A stretch of DNA of 64,000 nucleotides from Vibrio amylolyticus. Lineage in GTDB: Bacteria > Pseudomonadota > Gammaproteobacteria > Enterobacterales > Vibrionaceae. Positions within the stretch are counted from its first letter, which is position 1. Each line of letters begins with the position of its first letter. The translations under genes were made by a program, and so were the position numbers. Of this stretch, positions 1 to 8,745 are shown one piece after another. Under the pieces are notes generated by a model. That model was not told the origin of the DNA and did no database searches. It was given only the letters and a program-made list of their open reading frames with translations. The stretch spans positions 124,001 through 188,000 of the forward strand of contig NZ_JAJHVV010000011.1 of the NCBI RefSeq assembly GCF_023145695.1. Reading direction: 5' to 3'.

Positions 1-320
1 AAAACTTCTGCAATGATCGCTTCATAAGGGCGGTTATGCCACACCACTTTAATTTCAAATTCAACGTCACTACTTAGGTAAGGCTCAGCGACTTTTTTCA
101 TCCACTGCTCGCGCTGATGAATAACACCTCTTCTCATTGCATCACGCTCATCCATTGAGAGCATTGAGGTCATATCGTATGAAAAATCATAAATGGATAG
201 AAAGAACATTACATGGCTAGTTGACTTACTTTTGGATGCCAACTTCATTGCTCGGGCTAGGGCAGGCTGTTGATCATTATTGATATCAGCAACCACTAAT
301 ATCTTGTTATATATACTCAT
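1..320 (-). CDS. uspE: Universal stress protein E (partial, C-terminus outside window)
   Basis: Only the first ~106 residues are present; the gene runs off the left edge. The ATG is read on the minus strand at 318-320. The N-terminus matches E. coli UspE closely, with segments such as IYDFSYDMTSMLS, DERDAMRRGVIHQR and IKVVWHNRPYEAII. UspE is a tandem-Usp cytoplasmic protein involved in stress resistance, motility and adhesion. It sits directly downstream of fnr in the same orientation, the same neighbourhood as in E. coli and V. cholerae. Only the first Usp domain can be judged here; it looks intact. Confidence 0.93.
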   Translation of the reverse strand, partial: MSIYNKILVVADINNDQQPALARAMKLASKSKSTSHVMFFLSIYDFSYDMTSMLSMDERDAMRRGVIHQREQWMKKVAEPYLSSDVEFEIKVVWHNRPYEAIIAEV

Positions 321-412
321 GCGCTTACCTTAAATGTTTAGGGCTATATACCTAATGTAGCGCAGATAGAGGAATTAGTATGAGAAAAAAGAGAGGAAAG
401 TTTGTGGAAGTA

Positions 413-440
413 TGATGCAGCTCATTAATGAGCTACATCA
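413..440. terminator. Perfectly placed fnr-uspE intergenic hairpin
   Basis: A 28-base near-perfect palindrome with one mismatched pair (arms around AGCTCATT / AATGAGCT) starts 11 bases past the fnr stop codon. On the minus strand no clean T-run follows, so it is more likely an mRNA-stabilising or weak termination hairpin than a strong intrinsic terminator. Confidence 0.5.
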
Positions 441-450
441 TTGAAGTTAC

Positions 451-1200
451 TTATGATTCTGATGATACACCAGCTAGTTTCATTAACGCATCGTGGTCAA
501 CAATTGTGATGTATTTACCTTTAACACATAAGATTTCTGATTTCTGAAAACGACCCAACAAACGGCTGATCGTTTCAACGGTTAAACCAAGGTAATTACC
601 TATGTCACCACGCGTCATCGTCAAACGAAACTCGCGAGGGCTAAATCCACGCTGAGAGAAGCGGGTAGACAGATTGTACAAAAATGCCGCCAAACGCTCT
701 TCTGCATTCTTTTTAGAAAGCAGTAGTATCATTTCTTGGTCGCCCTTAATCTCATTACTCATTAAGCGCATGATCTGCTGACGAAGCTTAGGCATTTTAC
801 CGGATAAATCGTCTAAGATTTCATAGGGAATTTCACAAACCATAGATGTTTCGAGAGCTTGAGCAAAACTTGGATGACAATCATCAGTGATAGCATCAAA
901 ACCAACCAAATCACCCGCTAAATGGAAAGCGGTAATTTGTTCATCACCTTGCTCAGTAATGGTATAACTTTTGATAGTACCAGAGCGGATAGCATAGAGT
1001 GATTTCAGTTCATCACCCGCTTTAAATAGCTCTTGGCTTTTCTGGATTGGTTTTTTTCTTTCAATGATATGGTCGAGCTGATCTAGCTCAGATTCGCTTA
1101 ATGTAAATGGGATACACAGCTGGCTAATACTGCAATCTTGACAGTGGATCGCGCAACCGCCGGATGAAATGCGACTTGTACCTGGCTTTTCAGAAATCAT
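451..1200 (-). CDS. fnr: FNR oxygen-sensing transcriptional regulator
   Basis: Global anaerobic regulator of the CRP/FNR family; a [4Fe-4S] cluster drives dimerisation under low oxygen. At 249 aa it is essentially the E. coli length (250). The three N-terminal cluster cysteines fall at C20, C23 and C29 (C16 also conserved), and the fourth lies in the SMVCEIP segment. The C-terminal helix-turn-helix contains TRGDIGNYLGL and VETISRLLGRF, essentially identical to E. coli. It lies between a TauE/SafE-like gene and uspE. A perfect FNR box 17 bases upstream of the start codon indicates autoregulation. It presumably controls the cco genes next door. Confidence 0.97.
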   Translation of the reverse strand: MISEKPGTSRISSGGCAIHCQDCSISQLCIPFTLSESELDQLDHIIERKKPIQKSQELFKAGDELKSLYAIRSGTIKSYTITEQGDEQITAFHLAGDLVGFDAITDDCHPSFAQALETSMVCEIPYEILDDLSGKMPKLRQQIMRLMSNEIKGDQEMILLLSKKNAEERLAAFLYNLSTRFSQRGFSPREFRLTMTRGDIGNYLGLTVETISRLLGRFQKSEILCVKGKYITIVDHDALMKLAGVSSES

Positions 1201-1216
1201 AACAACCTTTCACAAT

Positions 1217-1230
1217 TTGATATACATCAA
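1217..1230. promoter_or_regulatory. Perfect FNR box upstream of fnr
   Basis: TTGAT-ATAC-ATCAA matches the FNR consensus TTGATNNNNATCAA at all ten informative bases. Its centre is about 23 bases upstream of the fnr start codon. A position this close to the gene suggests binding over or downstream of the promoter, hence negative autoregulation as in E. coli fnr; the transcription start is not known, so that is inference. Confidence 0.85.
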
Positions 1231-1288
1231 TATTTTACCACCGCTTAACACTAAAGGGTAGTTTTAAAAATCAAACTAAATCACGCAT

Positions 1289-1963
1289 TTATAAACTAAA
1301 TGATAAAAGTATTAACGCGGCATATGCGGTATAAACACCATAGAGCAGAATACAGCTAGCGCCGATAGTTCGAAATAGTGAGGATTGCTGTATCTTTTTT
1401 AAGTGCGTGGCACTATACCCAATTAACAGCATGGCAGGAAGTGTTCCTAGCCCAAAACAAAGCATAATGAGAGCTCCGTTTACGGCACTTCCTGATATTG
1501 CTGCCCAGGTCAAAATAGAGTAGACCAAACCACATGGTAACCAACCCCAAACGAAGCCAAACGGTAGTGCATACAACGGTTTTTTAAGTGGTAGCAATGA
1601 TTGCCCTATAGGAGATAGGTATTTCCAAAAGCGCTGCCCAATCTTTTCAAATGCGAGCAAACCAAACCACCATCGACCTACGTATAGCGCAAGGATAATC
1701 ATAAAAATTGCAGCAACTAAGCGTAACCATGCAAGGGCTTGATTAAGTTGGGTGAACTCTATAAGGGTAGATACTGTACTGCCAATAATAGCGCCAATGG
1801 TTGCGTAACTAAGCAATCGGCCTGTGTTGTAATAAATCGGTATCATACGCGAGTTTTGTTGATGACCAATACTCAACGCCGAAGCGAGACCACCACACAT
1901 ACCCATACAGTGGCCCGCACCAATGAATCCGATTAAAAAGGCGCCCATCCAGTCAATAGACAT
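1289..1963 (-). CDS. TauE/SafE-like (DsbD_2) inner-membrane protein of the cco cluster
   Basis: A 224-aa polytopic membrane protein of the 'sulfite exporter TauE/SafE / cytochrome c biogenesis transmembrane' type (DsbD-like fold). The N-terminus carries the family cysteine motif GAGHCMGMCGG. About six hydrophobic segments follow, including one with WGWLPCGLVYS, whose second cysteine fits metal or thiol handling. The start ATG overlaps the ccoS stop (TAATG), so it is co-translated with the oxidase assembly genes. A role in copper or thiol delivery to cbb3 oxidase is inferred from context, not shown by sequence. Confidence 0.8.
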   Translation of the reverse strand: MSIDWMGAFLIGFIGAGHCMGMCGGLASALSIGHQQNSRMIPIYYNTGRLLSYATIGAIIGSTVSTLIEFTQLNQALAWLRLVAAIFMIILALYVGRWWFGLLAFEKIGQRFWKYLSPIGQSLLPLKKPLYALPFGFVWGWLPCGLVYSILTWAAISGSAVNGALIMLCFGLGTLPAMLLIGYSATHLKKIQQSSLFRTIGASCILLYGVYTAYAALILLSFSL

Positions 1964-2187
1964 TAGTCATCAACCTTATCTTCACCTGTTTGTTTATCGA
2001 TAGACTTACTGGCTACTGGCTGCTGAGGTTTTGTTTCATTGTGAACCTTGTCATCTTCAAACAAGATGTTGTGCCCCTGACGCTCTAAATCCTCAAACTG
2101 GTCACTTTTTACAGCCCACAAGAAGATGCCAATAGCCACACAAACGAGAAGAATGGCAATAGGAATTAATATATATAGACTTTCCAT
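1963..2187 (-). CDS. ccoS: cbb3 oxidase maturation protein CcoS
   Basis: A 74-aa protein with one N-terminal membrane helix (residues ~4-26), followed by the conserved FLWAVKSDQFEDLE segment typical of CcoS/FixS. CcoS is needed for cofactor insertion into the CcoN subunit. The charged C-terminal tail is variable in the family. Its start overlaps the ccoI stop by one base and its stop overlaps the next start by one base, so ccoH-I-S and the TauE-like gene form one tightly coupled minus-strand operon. Confidence 0.92.
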   Translation of the reverse strand: MESLYILIPIAILLVCVAIGIFLWAVKSDQFEDLERQGHNILFEDDKVHNETKPQQPVASKSIDKQTGEDKVDD

Positions 2188-4649
2188 TAGTTAAGGTGCT
2201 CTTTAGCTGCTACTTGTTGTTTAGGCGTAGCTTTCTGTTTCGATATGGATTGCTCATTCATTGGCGTAGAACTTCTTGACGACTTTTTCTCTTTGAGCAA
2301 TCGTAATGAGTTCGTAACAACAATGATTGAGCTTGCTGACATACCGAAAGCCGCAATATAAGGGGCGACTAAACCAGCCATCGCCAATGGAAGGATAAGT
2401 AAGTTATAGCCTAATGACCACGCCAAATTCTCTCTAATGATTTTACGCGTTTTCAGCGCCATTTCACGTGCTTCTAATAGACGGTCTAACCTATCTCCAA
2501 GTAGAACCATGTCTGAAGACGCTTTAGCAACATCAGTACCACCGCCCATTGCGACAGAGATATGAGCACCGGCAAGAGTAGGGGCGTCGTTTATTCCATC
2601 ACCAACCATCATAGTCACATCGTCATCGAGTTGATTAAGATAATCGAGCTTATCCTGTGGTTTTGCAGACGCAACAACCTTCTCTATCCCTATTTTACTC
2701 GCTACGAGGTCGGCGTTGTTTTGCGTATCACCAGTGAGAAGCGTGACCTTAATACCTGCTTCTTTAAAGCGCTTAATGAAATTTTCGCTCTCTTTACGAA
2801 TAGGATCATTGTAGGTAAAGGTAGCTAAATGAACATCATCGAGAGAAAGGTAAATACTATTCACTTCCGCAAGTGAAGCGTTACCAAGAACAAAATTAGC
2901 ACTACCGATTTTTACCTGCTTTCCTTGATATGAACCTAAAATACCTGAGCCAATAATGTTCTCAATGTTAGTCACATCAACTTCAGTTTGTGATTCAAAC
3001 TGATTGAACGCTCGCGCAATAGGGTGGTTGGCATGTGATTCAAGTGTGGTAGCTAATGCGATACAGGTGCTTTGATCAATAGTCGACGTAATCTCAATGT
3101 TACTTATTTCGATATTACCGCAAGTTAGGGTCCCCGTTTTATCAACGATAAGATGATTCACCTTACATAAGGTTTCGAATACGTGGTTTTTTCTCAGTAA
3201 GATGCCAAAGTTACCCATCCTAGAGGTTGCACAAGTCAACGCTGTCGGGGTAGCTAATGAAAGCGCACAAGGGCAGGTAGCAACCAACACTGAAAGCATG
3301 ATCCAAAAAGCATCATCAGGTCGAGTACCTTGCCAATAATACCAAGTACTTGCGGCTATGACTAAAGAGACGGCGACAAAGTAGCGTGCTACAACATCAG
3401 CCAGTTTAGCAATCGCTGGTTTAGACAGCTCAGCTTCGTCTTGCAGGCGTACGATATTAGAAATGACTGAGTTTGCTTTAGAGGCTGTTACTTCTAGCTC
3501 AAAAGAATCATCGCCATTAATAGTACCAGCGAATACAGTGTCTCCTTGAACTCTCACTACCGGTAGTGATTCACCCGTAAGCATAGATTCGTCGATATGG
3601 ACTCTTCCGAAAGCGATAATCCCATCAGCAGGAACATGTTCACCAGGTAATACGCGAAGTTTGTCTCCGACTTTTAATGATTTAACAGGTATTTGATTTC
3701 CATCTAGCGTGGTAGCCACGGCTGGTATCAATTTAAGAAGGTTTCCACTCGCCGCTGCTGCCTTTCGCCTTGCTCGCATCTCAAGAAAGCGACCGATAAG
3801 CAAGAAGAAGGTGAACATTGAAATAGATTCGAAGAACACTTCTCCTTTTTCATTAACCGTTGCGACAACACTTGCAACGTAAGCAAAGATCAATGCGATA
3901 GAGACGGGGACATCCATACCTAGAGTTCTGCCGCGAATGCTTCTCCATGCGTTCATGTAAAACGGAAGGGCTGAATAGACCAGTACTGGTGTTGCAAAAA
4001 TTAAACTGACCCAACGAAAGTAGTTTTTAAATTCAGGTTCTAAATCGCCGAAGACCTCTAAATACAGCGCAACCGCAAGCATCATCACCTGCATTGTCGC
4101 TATACCAGCTATACCCAAACGATAAAGGTACTGTTTCATTGAGTGATGGTAAGACGCTTCATGCTTATCAGCTTCAAAAGGCGCGGCTTTATAGCCCAAG
4201 TTATGAATTTTAGCGAGAAGCTCACTCAGTTTTACTTTTGAGTTATCCCAAACTAATAAAGCACGATTGGTTGTGGTGTTAACCCGAATAGATTGAACAC
4301 CACTGATCCCGCTGACGTGCTTTTCAATTAACCATGCACAAGCCGCACATGAAACACCATCAACAGACAAGGTCACTTCTGAGCTATTTTCGGTGTGCCG
4401 AACAAACTCAGATTGAACTTCATCATTATCATAGTGGATGAGTTTTAATAGCTCTTCAGGGACTAAGTCGACTTTTTCAGCAGGCTCTGTTCTAAATTGA
4501 TAATAAGAGATAAGACCGCTATCGACGATCGTTTGTGCCACTGTCTCACATCCAGGGCAGCACATATCTCTTATCTCATCCAGTATCTCTACTTTAAAGT
4601 CCGTGTTGACTGGTACTTCTTCACCGCAGTGATAACACGATTTACACAT
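2187..4649 (-). CDS. ccoI: Cu(+)-exporting P1B-type ATPase for cbb3 assembly
   Basis: An 820-aa copper P-type ATPase of the CcoI/FixI (CopA2) type, thought to supply copper for the CcoN CuB site. The N-terminus holds two extra cysteine pairs (CYHC and CCPGC), then a heavy-metal-binding domain with GVSCAACAW (around residue 100). Then come the TM core, TGES actuator loop, CPC transport motif (VATCPCALSLA), DKTGTLT phosphorylation site, HP locus (NHPIARAF) and GDGINDAP hinge. The 5' end lies 5 bases from ccoH and the 3' end overlaps ccoS. All catalytic motifs are intact. Confidence 0.96.
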   Translation of the reverse strand: MCKSCYHCGEEVPVNTDFKVEILDEIRDMCCPGCETVAQTIVDSGLISYYQFRTEPAEKVDLVPEELLKLIHYDNDEVQSEFVRHTENSSEVTLSVDGVSCAACAWLIEKHVSGISGVQSIRVNTTTNRALLVWDNSKVKLSELLAKIHNLGYKAAPFEADKHEASYHHSMKQYLYRLGIAGIATMQVMMLAVALYLEVFGDLEPEFKNYFRWVSLIFATPVLVYSALPFYMNAWRSIRGRTLGMDVPVSIALIFAYVASVVATVNEKGEVFFESISMFTFFLLIGRFLEMRARRKAAAASGNLLKLIPAVATTLDGNQIPVKSLKVGDKLRVLPGEHVPADGIIAFGRVHIDESMLTGESLPVVRVQGDTVFAGTINGDDSFELEVTASKANSVISNIVRLQDEAELSKPAIAKLADVVARYFVAVSLVIAASTWYYWQGTRPDDAFWIMLSVLVATCPCALSLATPTALTCATSRMGNFGILLRKNHVFETLCKVNHLIVDKTGTLTCGNIEISNIEITSTIDQSTCIALATTLESHANHPIARAFNQFESQTEVDVTNIENIIGSGILGSYQGKQVKIGSANFVLGNASLAEVNSIYLSLDDVHLATFTYNDPIRKESENFIKRFKEAGIKVTLLTGDTQNNADLVASKIGIEKVVASAKPQDKLDYLNQLDDDVTMMVGDGINDAPTLAGAHISVAMGGGTDVAKASSDMVLLGDRLDRLLEAREMALKTRKIIRENLAWSLGYNLLILPLAMAGLVAPYIAAFGMSASSIIVVTNSLRLLKEKKSSRSSTPMNEQSISKQKATPKQQVAAKEHLN

Positions 4650-4654
4650 AATAA

Positions 4655-5134
4655 TTAGTTCGACAGTTTAATGGATTGTTCGGTAGGGAATTCAACACGG
4701 CCTTGGATTAGCCAATGCTCGTCATGTGGGCTCAATTCAACAAACCATGGGCCTTGAAGCCCATTATCAAGAGTAATTCTATATTGGCCAAATGCATCCG
4801 AGGTAACAAGTTTAGTGAAATCACGATCTGGGAGTGTACGATGAGCGAACATCGCAGTGACTGCAGGGTAGTGAGCAAGTTCACCTTTCTCTAGTTGAAT
4901 CACCACAGCGTTATCTTCTGAGCGAACTGTCGCTTTAAGGCCTAACTCTTCTGCTACGTTAACCCGAGAGATATCGACGTTTATACCTTTCCCTTTTTTG
5001 TAATAGTCTTCAGTGACTAGGTGAACCGAATGATTGGTAAGAATGGCGACTCGAACTAATGTCAGCATAGAAACACCAACGGTTAGGGAAAGTAAAAACC
5101 AGGGCCAAAACTGCTTATACCAAGGCTGTTCCAT
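4655..5134 (-). CDS. ccoH: cbb3 oxidase assembly protein CcoH/FixH
   Basis: A 159-aa FixH-family protein with one N-terminal transmembrane helix (residues ~9-30) and a periplasmic domain. The EDYYKKGKGIN motif just after the membrane segment is the family hallmark. CcoH interacts with the assembling oxidase and stabilises it. It is the first gene of the assembly operon, separated from ccoP by ~110 bases containing an intrinsic terminator. No ccoG gene, usually the partner at this point in other bacteria, lies between ccoP and ccoH. Confidence 0.92.
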   Translation of the reverse strand: MEQPWYKQFWPWFLLSLTVGVSMLTLVRVAILTNHSVHLVTEDYYKKGKGINVDISRVNVAEELGLKATVRSEDNAVVIQLEKGELAHYPAVTAMFAHRTLPDRDFTKLVTSDAFGQYRITLDNGLQGPWFVELSPHDEHWLIQGRVEFPTEQSIKLSN

Positions 5135-5202
5135 ATATGACTCTCAATAAATAATGAAATAAAATTAATTAATAACAAACACTTAACACATTTACTTTAA
5201 AA

Positions 5203-5231
5203 GAAAAACAGCCCCTAATAAAGGGGCTGTT
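5203..5231 (-). terminator. Intrinsic terminator of ccoNOQP
   Basis: A ten-base perfect stem (AACAGCCCCT / AGGGGCTGTT) with a five-base loop. On the minus strand it is followed by a T-rich tract. It lies 17 bases past the ccoP stop, separating structural from assembly genes. Confidence 0.85.
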
Positions 5232-5247
5232 ATTGAAATGTTACTTA

Positions 5248-6228
5248 TTATTTTTGCTCTGTGTTGGTTAGCCCCCATACGTAGGCTGAGACAAGTTGAA
5301 CCTTATCCTCACCTAGTATGTCTTTCCAAGCTGGCATGACACCAGAGCGGCCATACATAACCGTTTCCGTTACGTCTGCACGTGAACCACCAAACAACCA
5401 GTTTTGGTCTGTTAGGTCGGGGGCACCTACAAGAGGGTTACCCTTACCGTCTGTACCATGACACGCTGCACAAACCACGAATCTCGCTTTACCAGCGGCG
5501 GCTTCTTTAGCGTTAACAGAACGACCAGAAAGACTCAATGTATAGGTAACAACTTCAGCGACACCTTCTTCACCCAATGCGTCTTTCCAACCAGGCATTT
5601 GACCAACACGACCGTGCATAACAGATGTCAGAATAGCTTCAGGTTCACCACCATATAGCCAAGCGTTATCTGTTAGGTTAGGGAAGCCTTTTTGACCACG
5701 AGCATCAGAACCGTGACACTGAGAACAGTTTTGTAGGAACAAGCGCTGACCAACTTTAACCGCTTCAGAATCTTCCGCGATGTCAGGGATAGCTTTTAGC
5801 GTTGTACCGTCTTCGTTGTATGCTAAGCGTTTAAATGCCTCGCCAAAGTAAGTATCAGCATCGTCTAACTCTTTTGCATATTGGTTAAGTTGCTTATTTT
5901 GCTGAGCGTTAGCAATAGATGCACGCGATTCTTCAATAGAGCGAACCGTTTGATCTGAACTTGTCCAACCTAATACACCTTTGAAGTTACCTAAGCCTGG
6001 GTAAAGGATAAAGTAAACAACAGCGAAAACTAGGGTACTAACGAAGAGATAACTCCACCATTTCGGTAGTGGGTTATTAAGCTCACGAATACCATCGTAC
6101 TCGTGTCCCATATCTTCACCAGCTTCAACACCTGTTTTGTCATTGCTACACCAACGTAGTAATGCAGCACAACCGATCAACGTACCGATGGTAATTACAG
6201 TTACAAAAACACTCCAGAATGTACTCAT
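5248..6228 (-). CDS. ccoP: cbb3 cytochrome oxidase subunit III, di-heme cytochrome c
   Basis: A 326-aa subunit with two N-terminal hydrophobic segments (residues ~5-25 and ~58-78) and a periplasmic region bearing two c-type heme sites, CSQCH at C168-H172 and CAACH at C253-H257. Each site is followed by a downstream methionine segment (GQMPGW, GVMPAW) that can supply the axial ligand. It passes electrons toward CcoO and CcoN. The start ATG overlaps the ccoQ stop (TAATG). Length and order are typical for Vibrio ccoNOQP. Confidence 0.97.
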   Translation of the reverse strand: MSTFWSVFVTVITIGTLIGCAALLRWCSNDKTGVEAGEDMGHEYDGIRELNNPLPKWWSYLFVSTLVFAVVYFILYPGLGNFKGVLGWTSSDQTVRSIEESRASIANAQQNKQLNQYAKELDDADTYFGEAFKRLAYNEDGTTLKAIPDIAEDSEAVKVGQRLFLQNCSQCHGSDARGQKGFPNLTDNAWLYGGEPEAILTSVMHGRVGQMPGWKDALGEEGVAEVVTYTLSLSGRSVNAKEAAAGKARFVVCAACHGTDGKGNPLVGAPDLTDQNWLFGGSRADVTETVMYGRSGVMPAWKDILGEDKVQLVSAYVWGLTNTEQK

Positions 6229-6401
6229 TATTTCGTCACTCCTTCGTCCGTTTTATTCGCTGGAAATTCATCATCGAATACCAAATTTGCGTCTTCATCG
6301 AAGCGAGACTTACGGTCTTTCCCAAAAGCCCACCATACAATCCCCATGAAACAAGAAAAAACGGTAACAGTCCAAACACTTTGAAAAGTAATAATATCCA
6401 T
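6228..6401 (-). CDS. ccoQ: cbb3 oxidase small subunit CcoQ/FixQ
   Basis: A 57-aa open reading frame between ccoO and ccoP that I translated by hand. It begins MDIITFQSVWTV, has one transmembrane helix (residues ~6-25), then the family signature GIVWWAFGKDRK and an acidic tail (FDEDAN, VFDDEFP). CcoQ stabilises the core complex. It lies 9 bases after ccoO, and its TAA shares its last A with the ccoP ATG. Confidence 0.93.
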   Translation of the reverse strand: MDIITFQSVWTVTVFSCFMGIVWWAFGKDRKSRFDEDANLVFDDEFPANKTDEGVTK

Positions 6402-6410
6402 AATTATGCC

Positions 6411-7031
6411 TTATTTCATTGCGTGGCCAAGAGATTGAAGATAAGCGATGATGGCATCCATCTCAGACTTACCTTTCACGTCTTGCTGTGCGTTAGCAAT
6501 CTGTTCATCTGTGTAAGGTACACCGAATTGATTGCGGAAGATTTCTAGCTTCTTCTGAGTGTGTTTACCATCCAGAATATTGGTTTCTAACCAAGGGAAG
6601 CCAGGCATGTTTGACTCTGGAACAAGTTCGCGCGGGTCAATCAAATGCACTCGGTGCCATTCATCAGAATAACGTCCACCTACACGAGCTAGATCTGGAC
6701 CAGTACGTTTAGAACCCCATAGGAAAGGATGTTCCCATACGTGCTCACCAGCAACAGAGTAGTGACCGTAACGCTCAGTTTCAGAACGGAAAGGACGAAT
6801 CATTTGGCTATGACAAACGTTACAACCTTCGCGGATGTAAATATCACGGCCTTCCATCTCCAAAGCAGTGTAAGGTCGCAGGTTTTCTACTGGCTCGTTC
6901 GTCTGCTTTTGAAACATCAGAGGCGCGATTTCAACTAACGCACCAAAGCTGATAGCGATAACGATAAGAATTGCTAACAATCCTACGTTTTTCTCAATCA
7001 GTTCATGGAAGTTTTTTGAATTTTTGCTCAT
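6411..7031 (-). CDS. ccoO: cbb3 cytochrome oxidase subunit II, mono-heme cytochrome c
   Basis: A 206-aa FixO-type protein: one N-terminal membrane anchor (residues ~15-38), then a periplasmic cytochrome c domain with a single heme motif EGCNVCH at C70-C73-H74. This is followed by the conserved SQMIRPF and ETERYGHYS segments typical of CcoO. It accepts electrons from CcoP and feeds CcoN. It lies 12 bases downstream of ccoN and 9 upstream of ccoQ. Confidence 0.97.
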   Translation of the reverse strand: MSKNSKNFHELIEKNVGLLAILIVIAISFGALVEIAPLMFQKQTNEPVENLRPYTALEMEGRDIYIREGCNVCHSQMIRPFRSETERYGHYSVAGEHVWEHPFLWGSKRTGPDLARVGGRYSDEWHRVHLIDPRELVPESNMPGFPWLETNILDGKHTQKKLEIFRNQFGVPYTDEQIANAQQDVKGKSEMDAIIAYLQSLGHAMK

Positions 7032-7043
7032 TCTTAAATCTCC

Positions 7044-8471
7044 TTAAGCCGGTTGCGGGATAGCTTTAAGGCTATCTTTAGGCGCGGTGATTGTTTTGTA
7101 CGCGTTGTATGCCAATAAGAACATACCTGATAGGAAGATGAGGCCTCCTACAAAACGTACAAAGTAGAATGGGTAAGATGCTTCTACAGACTCAACAAAG
7201 CTGTAAGTCAACGTACCATCTGCATTAACTGCACGCCACATTAGACCTTGCATAACACCAGAGATCCACATTGCTACAATGTAGAAAACCGTACCGATAG
7301 TTGCTAACCAGAAGTGGACGTTGATTAGAGACACTGAATACATACGCTCTTGACCAAATAAGCGGGGAATCAAGTGATAAAGCGTGCCGATAGTAACCAT
7401 TGCAACCCAACCTAACGCACCAGAGTGAACGTGACCAACGGTCCAGTCTGTATAGTGAGAAAGTGCGTTAACCGTCTTGATTGCCATCATCGGACCTTCA
7501 AAGGTAGACATACCATAGAAAGATAGAGAGACAACTAAGAAACGTAGAATCGGATCGTAACGAAGTTTATGCCATGCACCAGATAGCGTCATAATACCAT
7601 TGATCATACCACCCCAAGATGGAGCAAATAGAACCAATGACATCACCATACCTAAAGACTGAGTCCAGTCTGGTAGCGCTGTGTAGTGTAAGTGGTGAGG
7701 GCCAGCCCAGATGTAAAGAGAAACCAGTGCCCAAAAGTGAACAATCGATAAACGGTAAGAATATACTGGACGTTCTGCTTGCTTAGGAACGAAGTAATAC
7801 ATCATGCCTAAGAAACCAGCGGTTAGAAGGAATCCAACGGCGTTGTGACCGTACCACCACTGTATCATTGCATCGATAGCACCCGAGTACATTGAGTAGG
7901 ACTTACCCATTGAAACCGGAATTGCCATGCTGTTTACAATATGTAATACAGCAACAGTGATTATAAAGGCACCGAAGAACCAGTTTGCTACATAAATATG
8001 CGAGGTATTACGTTTAATCAATGTTCCAAAGAACACGACTGCATACGCAACCCAAACAAGTGTGATAGCGATATCGATTGGCCATTCTAGTTCTGCGTAC
8101 TCTTTACCTGAGGTTAAACCCAAAGGCAACGTGATTGCAGCGGACAGGATTATTGCTTGCCATCCCCAAAAGGTGAATGGGACAAGAGGGCCACCAAATA
8201 GGCGAGTTTGGCAAGTACGCTGTACAACATAATAAGATGCTGCGAAGAGGGCACTTGTACCAAACGCAAAAATTACTGCATTGGTATGCAGAGGACGTAA
8301 GCGACTATAAGTCAGCCACGGAGTATCAAAGTTCAGCTGGGGCCAAACTAGTTGAGCGGCAATCAAAACACCAACAGCCATACCGACAATACCCCAAAGA
8401 ATAGTAACTAAGGTGAATTGACGAACGACCGTATAGTTGTAGTTTTGTTCAAGCTGCTTTTCTTGGCTCAT
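7044..8471 (-). CDS. ccoN: cbb3 cytochrome oxidase catalytic subunit I
   Basis: The heme-copper oxygen-reducing subunit, ~475 aa with 12 or more membrane segments. Metal-ligand histidines are visible: RPLHTNAV (low-spin heme), WWYGHNAVGF and GPHHLHYT (CuB), and GHVHSGALGW (high- and low-spin heme). Two in-frame ATGs exist, at 8477 and 8471. I chose the downstream one (MSQEKQ...) because a GGAAG ribosome site lies 7 bases before it but only 1 base before the upstream ATG, and V. cholerae CcoN, as I recall it, begins MSQ. First gene of the ccoNOQP operon; gives high-affinity respiration at low oxygen. Confidence 0.97.
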   Translation of the reverse strand: MSQEKQLEQNYNYTVVRQFTLVTILWGIVGMAVGVLIAAQLVWPQLNFDTPWLTYSRLRPLHTNAVIFAFGTSALFAASYYVVQRTCQTRLFGGPLVPFTFWGWQAIILSAAITLPLGLTSGKEYAELEWPIDIAITLVWVAYAVVFFGTLIKRNTSHIYVANWFFGAFIITVAVLHIVNSMAIPVSMGKSYSMYSGAIDAMIQWWYGHNAVGFLLTAGFLGMMYYFVPKQAERPVYSYRLSIVHFWALVSLYIWAGPHHLHYTALPDWTQSLGMVMSLVLFAPSWGGMINGIMTLSGAWHKLRYDPILRFLVVSLSFYGMSTFEGPMMAIKTVNALSHYTDWTVGHVHSGALGWVAMVTIGTLYHLIPRLFGQERMYSVSLINVHFWLATIGTVFYIVAMWISGVMQGLMWRAVNADGTLTYSFVESVEASYPFYFVRFVGGLIFLSGMFLLAYNAYKTITAPKDSLKAIPQPA

Positions 8472-8477
8472 TTGCAT

Positions 8478-8745
8478 GCTTCCATATTTTTATTAACTAC
8501 ACTTTACTTCCAACACGACACTTTACTTTCAACAAAACAAGTGTCGTAATGCCACCCAAATCCTTTGGAAATTTCATACCAAAATCGGTGTTATCATTCC
8601 ATTATCAACTTTAAAAAGTGGCACTTTCAGGTCGAAACTATACTTGAATTAACAATTTAATGACAGCTCAGTAACCTTGCGATTGGTCAGGTTTTGTGGG
8701 TTTTTTTAAAAAATTTGAACTTAATTACATGGAGAGACATTTACA
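8478..8745. promoter_or_regulatory. Divergent promoter region of ccoN and the small membrane protein
   Basis: This 268-base gap separates ccoN (minus) from the plus-strand gene at 8746. It holds a 14-base near-direct repeat (ACTTTACTTYCAAC, 8500-8513 and 8520-8533) and an inverted pair CGACAC / GTGTCG. One FNR half-site on the minus strand (TTGAT, 8604-8608) lacks the matching second half. I found no full FNR box, unlike upstream of fnr. Confidence 0.45.

Noticed and set aside
8477..8477. Upstream ATG of ccoN (MQMSQ...)
   Set aside because: Ribosome site spacing is right for the downstream ATG and too short for this one.
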